A stretch of 64,000 bases of DNA from Taiwanofungus camphoratus (taxonomy: Eukaryota; Basidiomycota; Agaricomycetes; Polyporales; Taiwanofungaceae). Below the pieces are notes generated by a model. That model was not told the origin of the DNA. It saw only the letters and a program-made list of their open reading frames with translations, and did not search any database. The stretch's first letter is position 1; every line of letters begins with the position of its first letter. Positions 13,439 through 26,411 of this stretch are shown here, piece by piece. The stretch is from the NCBI GenBank assembly GCA_003999685.1, contig CP021222.1, positions 3,100,001 to 3,164,000 on the forward strand, read 5' to 3'. The translations under genes were made by a program, and so were the position numbers.

Positions 13439-13768
13439 TGTTTCCATGAGCCTTTTTTTGTTCGAGTACTACGTGTATCGAGGGTATAATTGTCACGACT
13501 GCGGTCATACTTGTAGGTAAGCTATAGTATCAGATTGTCGATAGTTTTATATTCTACGCAGAGACTACATCATACTTTATATGAGTACGCGCTTCTTGTC
13601 AGACCGAGCTTTTGCATGTGGCAGTGTCCGATCAAAATGATCAGATAGTTTCCTAACGAAGACTTGCAACACTTGACGGCTTCGCCACCGGCGTCAAGCA
13701 GTATCGTAGCTTCCCTATTCCCTCTCCCCTCCTTCGCCAGCCTCTCCTTTTATCTGGACGGAAGCCAA

Positions 13769-16629
13769 ATGCGCCTCCCGTTGACGTTGATTCTTGCACT
13801 TTTTGTTCACGAATCGGTCTTTGCGTCTCCTGCGAAACGATACTATGATACACATGACTACTATGTCCTCGAACACAACCCTGTTGCGGGTGCTTCGCTG
13901 GCCGAATGTGCAAGCGCATTGGGTGTAGAACTCGTGGAACCGGCAGGGGAGCTTCGCAATCATTGGCTGGTACGAGCGGAAAAGCTTCCACTGATAGCAA
14001 AACGACGACAGACAGACCCTGTGCTACGAGCTCTAGAGGACTTGCACACAGAAGCACGTAGTTTTTCACATCCAGCCAAGGAGACACTTCAAAGTCGGCG
14101 TATAGCGTCCTCCGTAAAACATCTCTCTGCACAAACCCTACGCCGGCGTGTGAAGCGCGCTCCTCCCCCAATAACTCCAGGTAGCGAGACAGACGAAGAG
14201 ACAGAGTCTTCGGAAGCCATTGCTCAGCGTATGGGGATCGTGGATCCAGAATTCACGAAGCAATGGCATCTCGTCAATAACGAGGAGCCCCATCATATGA
14301 TGAACGTGACACCTGTTTGGGAAATGGGTTATACAGGGAAGGGTGTGATCACTGCGTTAGTCGATGATGGGCTGGATTACGGCAGCGACGACCTCGCAGC
14401 GAACTTCGTGAGTGCATTCCTTAGTTAATCCTCCTCGTTTCTAATGTTTGTGAAAGTATGCCGCTGGCTCTTATGATTTCAATGATCACGTAGACTTGCC
14501 TACTCCGATACTTTTCGATGATCATCATGGTACTCGGTGTGCTGGACAAATCGCAGCTGTTAAGAACGACGTATGTGGTGTTGGTATTGCCTACGACTCT
14601 CAGGTTGCCGGTCTTCGCATATTATCCGGGCCTATTTCCGATATTGACGAAGCGGCTGCTCTGAACTACGATTTTCAAAATACCTCTATCTACTCATGTA
14701 GTTGGGGTCCTCCAGATGACGGCAGGGCTATGGAGGGCCCGGGATATCTGATCAAAAAGGCTATCGTGAACGGTGTCCAAAACGGCCGGGACGGCAAAGG
14801 ATCTGTCTTCGTCTTCGCGAGTGGTAACGGAGGAAGAAACGCTGATCAGTGCAACTTTGATGGATATACCAACAGCATCTTCTCTGTGACTGTTGCTGCA
14901 ATTGATTTTCGTGGTCTTCATCCTGATTATTCGGAGGCATGTGCTGCGAATATGATTGTTGCATATTCATCTGGGAGTGGGCATCAAATTGTTTGTTGAA
15001 AACGCCTTGTCTATTTGCGGATCTGGCTCATTGCTTTTACAGACTACTACTGACATTGGCAAGAACAAATGTTCTCATTCACACGGTGGTACATCCGCTG
15101 CAGCACCGAACGCTGCCGGGGTGTTTGCCCTTGCTTTAAGCGTACGGTATGTTACATAACTAGTTCTGAGCGACCTGACCTCATGTCTGTGGGTGAATGG
15201 AACCAGGCCCGACCTCACCTGGCGTGATATTCAACACCTCTGTGTGCAGACCGCGCAGAAGGTCAACCCAGAAGACCCTGATTGGGAAGCAACGGCATCT
15301 GGGAATCTTTACAGCTACAAGTATGGCTATGGCAGCATTAATGGGTACGAGTTTATCAAAGCAGCGCAAGATTGGCAGATTGTCAAGCCGCAGGTTTTCA
15401 TTGATCTGCCCACCATCCAGGTCGCAGACGGCACCATGGACGTCTTCCAAAGCGCAACGGGTGGAGCTCCCATTGTACCTGGTGGCTATACAAGTATCAT
15501 GACGGTCGGACAGTCGATGCTCACGGACAATAACTTTGAGAAGATGGAGCACATTACTGTTAAGGTGTGGATCACTCACACAAGAAGGGGTGATGTTGAG
15601 GTGGAATTGGTCAGCCCCAATGGCGTCAAGAGCGTCTTGGCTGCGAAACGTTACAAGGATAATGCGGGTACGGGCTTCCCTGGCTGGACGTTCATGACTG
15701 TGAAACACTGGTAAGTTGTACACGAGTGTGACCATGACGATACTCATAGCGATCTCAGGGATGAAAATCCCGTTGGTGACTGGACGATCCGCGTTTCGGA
15801 TCAGAACAAGGAGGATGAGTCTGGCACATTCCTTGGTTGGACTATGACTCTATGGGGCTCAGTGATCGATGCGAGCAAGCCGGTAAAAACTTACGATGTT
15901 CCTCTTGGGGAGGATCTCTTGCCGCCTGCATCTACTGAAGGCGATGATGCGCCGACTTCCACCATCCCTACTCCTGCACCGAGCACGAGCAAGACTATCC
16001 CGAAACCTACGGAACACCTTCCTGGCGACCACGGTGAATCTGCAGGTGAAGCCAACAAGCCAGCATTCCCTGGTAGCCAGCAAAATAGCTCTAAGCCTGT
16101 GGATGATGCCGCTGATCCTTCTGCATCCGTCCCCGCAGAAACGGCGTCCAATATGCCGACTCCCGACGAGGGCTGGTTCTCAGATTTGTCGAACCTGGTC
16201 TCAAACAAACTCTGGTTCTTCATCGCCATTGGAGCTGTTGCATTGTTCGCAATCGCTGCCGGGGTCTTTTTCTGGATACGAGCTGCCCGCAGGAGGGCTA
16301 ACTATGCAAGTCTTCCAGCAAGCGATGACGTCGCGATGAGTTCCATCGCTAGGGGCGCTCGCGGAAGTCAGCGGACTAAGGAGCTCTATGATGCCTTTGG
16401 AGAGGTGTCTGATGACGAAGACGCAGATGAGGAGACGGCTCTAAGGCCCCATGGGCCATCACCTGCTGTGAACCTTCATTCAGGGTTTCTAGATGACGAC
16501 CCTTCGACCGCAGGCGAAGCTACGCCAATACATTACAAAGACGAGCCCGAGAAAGACCGTTCTCAAAGCCCAGGCAGTGCCAGCGGAAGTGGGGACGGGA
16601 GTTGGGAACACGCTTCGCAGACACGATAG
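13769..16629 (+). CDS. KEX2: Kexin (Kex2) proprotein convertase
   Basis: A late-Golgi, Ca2+-dependent serine endoprotease that cleaves after dibasic residues. The ATG at 13769 gives a signal peptide (RLPLTLILALFVHESVFA). A prodomain of about 110 residues ends in the likely autocleavage site RRRVKR at residues 125-130. The subtilase domain holds the catalytic Asp in ALVDDGLDY, His in DDHHGTRCAG, an oxyanion Asn in FASGNGG and Ser in GGTSAAAPNAAG. A P domain follows (EHITVKVWITHTRRGDVEVE through GTFLGWTMTLWG). Then comes a Ser/Thr/Pro-rich stalk, a transmembrane helix (LWFFIAIGAVALFAIAAGVF) and an acidic cytosolic tail. The tail carries YASL, a possible Yxx-phi sorting signal near the membrane. 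TAG ends at 16629. The gene converges with MCM7 across 175 bp. Confidence 0.96.
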
Positions 16630-16804
16630 ACCTCATCCTATAGTCATTTATTACTCATGGAATACATTGTAACCTCCCTACATAATCTATTCTGGACAAG
16701 ATGGTATTTATGCGATACAAATGGCAACAGAAAGCAAGAGGAGAACACCCAGAGTACAGAGCGATATATCTGAAATGCGAATAGAAAGCAGTCCGTGCGG
16801 GAAA

Positions 16805-19590
<2,786 letters not shown>

Positions 19591-20016
19591 GGTGACGCGA
19601 AGCGGAGGTCAAGGTCAAGGAACGGCGAGAGTGATGGAGGGAAGCGTGACCGGACGCGTTCAGATTCGTCACGCCGCGTCAGGCTCCCGCGAACAAGGAC
19701 TTCGGCAACACTACGTTAGGCTGAGCCAGAACAGGCTCCCACATTGGCGTAAATCGAGTCACTCGTTTCTTCCCATCTCCGAAGCCGTGAGTAACTTTAC
19801 GTGTAGCAACATATTTCCGTCGAAATTGATCAAATTTCGTTTACGCTAAATATAGTGGACGGGGCAGCGGCCGTCAATCTCAAACGGAAAAAATCCTACC
19901 GCTTCGGACTGTTATAACTTTGAGCGCGAGTCACAAAACAGCAAATATTATTATCAGCTTGGACGTGTAACACCACGACGCGCGTCAGTGAACTTTTCTT
20001 CGCCGCCGCCTTCACC
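19591..20016. promoter_or_regulatory. Divergent MCM7/DNA-methyltransferase promoter with MCB elements
   Basis: The 426 bp between the two start codons must hold both promoters. A perfect MluI cell-cycle box, ACGCGT, lies at 19654-19659. A palindrome GACGCGCGTC lies at 19977-19986, just upstream of the methyltransferase ATG. A GACGCGA core adjoins the MCM7 ATG (19594-19600). MBF-type factors drive G1/S expression through such sites in fungi; binding here is inferred. Confidence 0.5.
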
Positions 20017-23000
20017 ATGCCCAGTGGAAATCCAAACCTATCCAAGAAGCGCCGTATCAGCTTGACGAGAGACAGGATCCCCCCTAGCAAGAAGAGCAGA
20101 GGGCCTAGCTCTACGGAAGCTTCCCAGCATTTTGCGCCCATGGACTCTGCTTCAGAAGATGAAGCTCACGGCAAGGGTGGAAGGAAACGACCCGGTATCT
20201 CTTCCGCAGCTTTCTGGGTTGAAGTCCCTGCGATGGCACCGAACACACGTGTTTTGTACGTCCATAATGGAATTTTAGTTGTGGATTGATTTTTGACGAT
20301 AAAATTAGGGAGGAAGTCGCCGGTAAGTGCGAAAGCGCGCCTCCGAGCGTGACGCTAATCAGTCAGTTAGACCCTCGGTATGAAATATTTGAGGATGAAG
20401 TTATAGAGGACGAAAATCTGCTCATTCCTGGGGAGTCCGTTCCTGACGAACTCGACGACTCAAGCAGTGTTCCCATCCGCGTCCTGAATGATTTCAATAT
20501 TTACGAATGGAACAGCTTACGGCTTATGCAAGTGGATGAGCTTCTCTCTTTGGGCTCGGAGGATGGATACGTATATGGAGCTTCCGGAATTGTCAAACCA
20601 TTCATGGATGATGATGACGACGGCTATGAGAGTCAAACAGATGATCTTCAGTTTGATGACGAACCAAGAGTCAAACTATCGGAAATCTTGGAGTTCAATG
20701 TGCACTACGTGGACACCCGTGATCACCCACGTCTTCTCAGATTGGATCCGTGAGCCCTTTTTATTTATTTTATTTGACTATCGATCAACTCAACTACAAA
20801 AATCTTGCAGGAAAATCTACATTCGTACTGTATTTGCGTGGTATGTTTTGGACACGCCGTCGAAAAGTTACTTCCAATTCTTCGTTGAATTCTGGATCAA
20901 GCATCGTATGCTACATCTCGTCATCTCTGCTAGTCTGGCAGACATCACAATTGATCACAACCACTTTGTGGAGTCCTTGAAAGTGACTCCTGACTCTCCA
21001 GATGCAGTAGCACTTGCTATCAAAATGATTGGACGGGAACTCACAGAACAAGACTTACAATCTGATGATGTAGTATGCACAATATCTTCTGTTTTATCAT
21101 TGTTTCTGAATGACTTCATGACTTTTAGAAATTGTATGTTGTCACTGTCATCAAAGAGCTACTGCAAGATAATACTAAGCTTCGCCATGCCATTGGACAT
21201 TCTCCACTCATATGTGCTTTGCTTGGTGACATCAATCCCAATCTTGTCAAGGGGATACAGAAAATGGCAAAGACTGCACTGTCAAAACATGTAAGAGATG
21301 TAGAGAAAGATGTTCTGCTTCACCGGAACAGGACTGTGGTCACACCATCTGTGGCCCACATTGCACATGGTCTCTTTGTACAGTCACTGCTCACAACTGG
21401 ACAGTCACTTGTGGACAGCAGGCTCAGTGATGAAGGCATGTCTGATATTGGATGTGATGATCATGTCCATTATACAGACCCCTCACTCATCAAATGGGTA
21501 AAGGGCTCATGTATTGGGCCTAATCATTACAGCTCAGTTATCATTGATGGTGCAAGATATTCAGTAAGTGCTGCACAAGCTGGGACAAGCAATGCTCTGT
21601 ACTGAATGTCTATTATCTCAGGTTGGTGATACAGTCATTGTTGAGAAGGGTGAAGATGGGAATCATATCAGGCAACGCAATGCAGCAACTGAGGAGGCAC
21701 ATTGTCAAAATTCATTAGCAAACAACAAATGGTATTTTCCTGATTTTTTTTCCAGACTATCTTTCACCATATAATTTGTGTTCTATATCTAATGATGGCT
21801 CTCATTTTAGGTTTTGCAAGATTTGCTATATGTTTGAGGTGGAAGAAGTCATCAAATCAAAGTATGGAAGGGCAACTGTCAACAGAAAGTACTTTCATGG
21901 CCAGTGGCTACAGCATGGCTCTCAGATGCTGCTTCAGGAGACTGCCCACTCAAAAGGGTTGTTCTACTTGAATGAATGTGATGACCTTCCTCTGGAATGT
22001 ATCTTCTCTCGGTGCAACTTGAAGGTTTTAAAACCCAATGAAGATGAGCCTCTGGATGAGTCTGCAGGAGATGGAAACAATTTCCACACAGGGTAAGTAC
22101 TTATCAAGGTCATCAGAAGTCTTAAGTCCCATTACTGCATACATTGCTTTTCAGCCTTACCTGGGATCAGGATAACTCAGCAATAATCCAGATGTCAGAT
22201 CATGATATATTGTCAGCTTTACAGACTTGCAACAAGTGGCAGCAGTGTGTGTCTTGTGGTATTCATATCATACACAAGCAGCAAGCTGTGTGGAAAGTCC
22301 TGCAGGGGGGTGGGATTTCCAGACATGGTATTGAGTATCATATTCATGATTTCATATACTTAAGACCACAGCATTTTCAAAACCAGCTGTATGACATTGC
22401 ACAGATTCAAGAGATTGTCCATGACAATCACAGGAAGCTGTTCACAGTCAATGTTTGTTTATATGGGCGCTATGCTCTCATTGCACAATCTCAGAAGGGC
22501 ACAGAAAATGCACTTCATGATACAGATAATGTATTTTTATTCATCATCTAAGTTTTGCACAATGTTTACATTCTCTGCTTTTTAGTGTCACCTATTTCAC
22601 ACAGACACAATTGTCACAGTTGACCTATCACAGATTGATGGCAAAGTCTATGTCATAGCCTCCAAGTCACTAGACAAGCTTGACAAGTGGCTGCAAAATG
22701 ATGATCATTTCTATGTTCACTCACAAGCAAAGTCTGTAGATGTGCAAGGCCTGTCTGACTTGGAGGCACTCACCTCTATAATCAAACAATGCAAGACATG
22801 CTTTCAACAACGACATTGTGAATTTGAAAAAATAGAGCATCATCTACAGTGCAATGGCCCTCTCAGGGGCTTGGAGCTTTTTGCTGGTGCGAACATTCTG
22901 ACTGTAAAAGTTCAAATTTGTTGAAGATGGTTATATAGGTGCTGGTGGTCTATCAACAGGACTTGAACTCTCAGGTTTTGTCAAAACTAGATGGGCCATT

Positions 23001-25255
23001 GAGTTCTCACCTAGTGCAGCACTAACATACATGTAAGCTCTGACATGGCTCTACAGATTGTTCTCCCCTGATCTCATTTATATAGGAAAAACCACCCAGA
23101 AACTGTTGTGTACAATCAAGATACAAATCTACTTTTGCAGTATGCAATTGATGATTTTGAAGGCAAGAAACCCAAGCCTTTAATGAGTCTTCGAAATGAC
23201 ATTCGGGAAGAGCTTGCTCCTATGCCTAAACAGGGAGAAGTAGATTTTATTTATGGAGGCATGTACTTTCCTCGGTTGTCACAACATCAAAATAATACTT
23301 TGTTATCTAGGTCCTCCTTGTCAGAGCTTCTCAGCCATGAACCACCATAAGGTGAATGTCAATGAGGCATTTCGGGCATGTGCAACCGTTTAAGTTCACT
23401 ATCTTGCATTCCAGAAAGCAGATGATATCAGGTATGGACTTTCAGCCTTCAAGTACGTACAACAGTCTCACAGTTGCATTCCAGGAATACTTTGGTCTGC
23501 AACATGCTTTCGTATCTTGAATTTTACCGCCCGTACTACTTCTTGCTCGAGAACGTGACTGGTCTCATTTTCTATCCTCTAAATGGTCACCAATCTGGCC
23601 GAGCTGTTGTTGGTGGGGTAAAGATGGGTGTCGTCAAGTTCATCATACGTACCTTAGTCTGTCTTGGGTAAATGAGATGCATTACTTATGAGGTATTCGA
23701 ATCGCATAGGTGGCTAATGTCTCCTCGTCTCCTTTTTTGCGATAGGTATCAGGTCCATTTCAAGGTATTACAAGCTGGCCAGTATGGCGCTCCTCAAGCT
23801 CGCAAACGAGTCATTTTCTGGGGTGCTAGGCGAGATGTTCCCCTTCCTGGATTCCCGTTGCCTACGCATTGCTTCCCCAAGCCTGTGGAATCGTACAAGC
23901 TTCCGACTGGAGACGTCTTGCGACCGGTGACCCGCGCGAAACCCGATGAGGAAGACGGTTCAGTTTATCAGGCATGCGCCCCGTTTCTGCCGGTAACTGT
24001 GAACGATGCTATTGGCGATCTAGTACGTGTCCAGATCAGGAACCCATCCTTCATTCGCTCATTTCACGGATTGCATAATTTGTTGTCAGCCTCGCTTTGA
24101 CTGGTCAGTAGTACGCCGCCTTCGTTACCTTGCTGTCACTGAAATCACTTCCGTCTTATAGGATCAACCCACACATCGAAGCTCGTATGACGAAACGAGA
24201 TAAGGAAGATATAGTGTCCCGTTTGGCGGATGGAATTCCGAGATTTGATGCACAGACGTCTCCGGAACGCAAATTCCCTGGATTTTCAAGTCCTGCTCCG
24301 TATCTTCATCCGCCCTTGAACCGTTACCAGAAGTGGATACGTGCAGGTGCGGGTAATAAAGTCAGACACCAATACACGCGGAGGTTCCCTGCTCGCATCG
24401 TGGAGCGGTAAGTTATCCGTTCTTTACTATGATTAGATAGAGCATGAGTCTATCAGAGCGATACCGAATTGTGCTGTCCTCGCTTACACTGTCCTTTATC
24501 CACAGTGTCGCAAACGTACCGATCAGGGCCGGTGCTTATCACGTCGGTAAGTAGATAGACCTCGAGCTGTTAATCCAACTGCAACAATGGATGTTGATCC
24601 CTATTAGATCTGCCACCCCAGTTGCGCATAAATAGGCTATTTGGTCCGGACAAGAAGCCCAAGTCACAGTATCGTGGCAAGTGACCAGCAGTGATTAGTC
24701 TACCATCCCACCTCTCATAGAATTATATCGCAGGCGTGTACGGACGGATTGATGGTGATAGCTTCTTTCGAACTGCTATGACTACTGTCGCGCCCAATTG
24801 CAAGGGAGGTGCTCTCCTCCACCCGACGGTCAGTTGTTCACTCTGTTGAATGCCCAGCAAGCGCTGATGCAAACATCCTCGTGTGTGTGCAATCATGCTC
24901 CTTCGATTGGGCCTTGGCAGCAAAAACGGATCGTCACTGTTCGCGAATGTGCACGCGCTCAAGGATTCCCCGATACTTACGAATTTCATTCTGTCAATAC
25001 ACGTCTATCGGATCGTGTCGCCGACGTATGACATATACCGCTAATTCTTGTGTGATACCTAGCTCATATCCTTCCCTTCCACAGCAACATCGGCAAATCG
25101 GAAATGCTGTGCCCGTTCCCCTAGCTCTAGCACTAGGTAAGGAATTGGGCAAGGCCTTGATCAAGCTATGGAAGCAACAAGAAGAAAGAGAAGATGAAGA
25201 CAGGGCGCAAAGTCCAGAGATACCTGTGGAGAGGGATCTTAGCCAAGAACTCTAA
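20017..25255 (+). CDS. DNMT1: DNMT1-type DNA (cytosine-5) methyltransferase
   Basis: A candidate maintenance CpG methyltransferase. The ATG at 20017 opens a basic, NLS-like N terminus (LSKKRRISLTRDRIPPSKKS). A replication-foci (RFD) region follows (DFNIYEWNSLRLMQVDELL; LEFNVHYVDTRDHPRL; FQFFVEFWIKHRMLHLVI). Two BAH-type regions come next (SVIIDGARYSVGDTVIVEKG; YHIHDFIYLRP). The catalytic domain is complete: motif I LELFAGAGGLSTGLELSG (split by an intron), motif IV GGPPCQSFSAMN, motif VI LLENVTGL, motif VIII QARKRVIFWG, then a target-recognition region, and motifs IX-X ECARAQGFPDTYEF and QHRQIGNAVPVPLALALG. Exons include a 17-nt one (23415-23431). The intron before PPCQ has a GC donor at 23259. 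TAA ends at 25255. Much of the middle is strongly CpG-depleted. Confidence 0.94.
20930..23340. other. CpG-depleted block inside the DNA methyltransferase gene
   Basis: From about 20,930 to 23,340, exons and introns alike almost lack CpG, while TpG and CpA are abundant. By eye I count 7 CpG in 21,061-23,160. The single 60-bp stretch 23,881-23,940 of the same gene has 8. Both edges are fairly sharp. This is the pattern left by long-term CpG methylation and deamination. The cause is inferred. Confidence 0.8.
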
Positions 25256-25384
25256 TTGATTTGCTTCAACGTTTTGGGCAGGGTTGAAGGACCATTTACT
25301 CTCGGGAACTATATCCATACATCTACACGATCATTGTTTTTCCAGGTAGATAGAGCAGCGTCTTTCCAAGTAGCTTTAGACCAC

Positions 25385-26061
25385 TCAACTTCTCGAGTCT
25401 CGGGCAAGAATCTCCTCGACACGCTTCACCTTGCTTTCATTACCTGTGCCAGCTTCAATTTCTCTATCGACGCGAGTTCCGATACGAATATCTGTGGCAA
25501 TCCGGGGAGCACCCTTTGCATGAACGGCGGCATGACAATCATGAATAGCCTTCATGACCGCGGACCACGGGCCCTCTGTGAGGCCAAGCCGACATCGATC
25601 GTCAAGAGTTATGGCTATGGCAGCATTGAAGTCACCACTCGCCTAGATTGGTCCCATAACCACTAAACAGGTTAGATGCAAAAATGATTCGTGAGGCCTG
25701 TGATCACAACTCACTGCATCTGCCAATGGCCGTCAGACCTCGAATTGTGAAAAGACTCGGATCGTCAAAGACTTCGGAACCGTACCTTGTGCTTCAAGCC
25801 GGTCTTGTCGAGGATGCGGGCACATTCTGCTACGTACTCAGCCACCTGACAGAGGGATGGACAAGCACGTTGTGAAAAGTTCGCTAAACTGCTAGAGTTA
25901 ACGGAAATGGCTACACACTGACGGCTCGCCCGTACCCATGGGCACGAGGCAGAAGTCTACCCAATGAATAACATTGTCTGTGTGGTGAATATGATTGACT
26001 TGATCAAGTACGAACCTGCGACTGCATAGAGGTCTTCCGTGTTCGCTTGAGCCACTGACAT
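25385..26061 (-). CDS. ECM15: Ecm15/MTH1187-family (UPF0045, YkoF-like) thiamine-binding-type protein
   Basis: A small ferredoxin-like-fold protein of about 119 residues whose relatives bind thiamine or related compounds; its cellular role is poorly known. The six exons are 26061-26016, 25956-25919, 25845-25786, 25719-25715, 25662-25643 and 25575-25385. Spliced, they read MSVAQANTEDLYAVADFCLV, then PMGTGEPSVAEYVAECAR, ILDKTGLKHK, MHGYGTNLEGPWSAVMKAIH, DCHAAVHAKGAPRIATDIRI and GTRVDR, ending in TGA. These match the family hallmarks PMGTG, the His-Gly-x-Gly-Thr-x-Leu-Glu-Gly-x-Trp core and TDIRIGTR. Because no exon exceeds 191 nt, the gene is invisible to a length-filtered ORF search. Its start codon is 350 bp from that of the divergent Gid5 gene. 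Confidence 0.85.
25643..25719 (-). other. 5-nt microexon and 20-nt mini-exon of the Ecm15 homologue
   Basis: The microexon ATGCA (25719-25715) is flanked by TGGCAG and GTGAGT. The next exon (25662-25643) follows TTTAG and ends at a GC donor, GCGAGT. Together with the first bases of the last exon they encode MHGYGTNLEGPW, the family core. Skipping either would delete it or break the frame. Confidence 0.8.
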
Positions 26062-26411
26062 CTTTCAAGTTGGCGATAAAGATTGAGTCGAACTGCGAGA
26101 TCTCGGATCAATCGAGCCTGGCCCGGACTCCGAAGCTGGCAAGTTTCCGGTGCGGGGTGGCACGCGCGCGGGGTACGACTCGGTCTACCCTTCCACTTTC
26201 TCGGATTTCCTCAAGGACATTGGCACACTATCATATTCGCTGTGCTCTGACAACGACACTCACCTGCTTCCGCAGGCAATAACTTCTGGTCTGCTATCAA
26301 CCAACCAACTCTCATCGAGCCACACAGGCGTCGATTGGGACTGCGGACGCGCAAGCTTCAGCTGGTAATGGGCCAAGTCGTCTCGGATGCTCTCGTTGTC
26401 ACTAGACAGTC

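Noticed and set aside
15181-15747. A 188-codon minus-strand frame opposite the Kex2 P domain
   Set aside because: It mirrors a well-conserved Kex2 exon and shows no motif.
25256-25666. A 136-codon plus-strand frame just after the DNA methyltransferase
   Set aside because: It overlaps the minus-strand Ecm15 exons, whose spliced protein matches a known family, while this frame has no recognisable domain and no ATG at its listed start.
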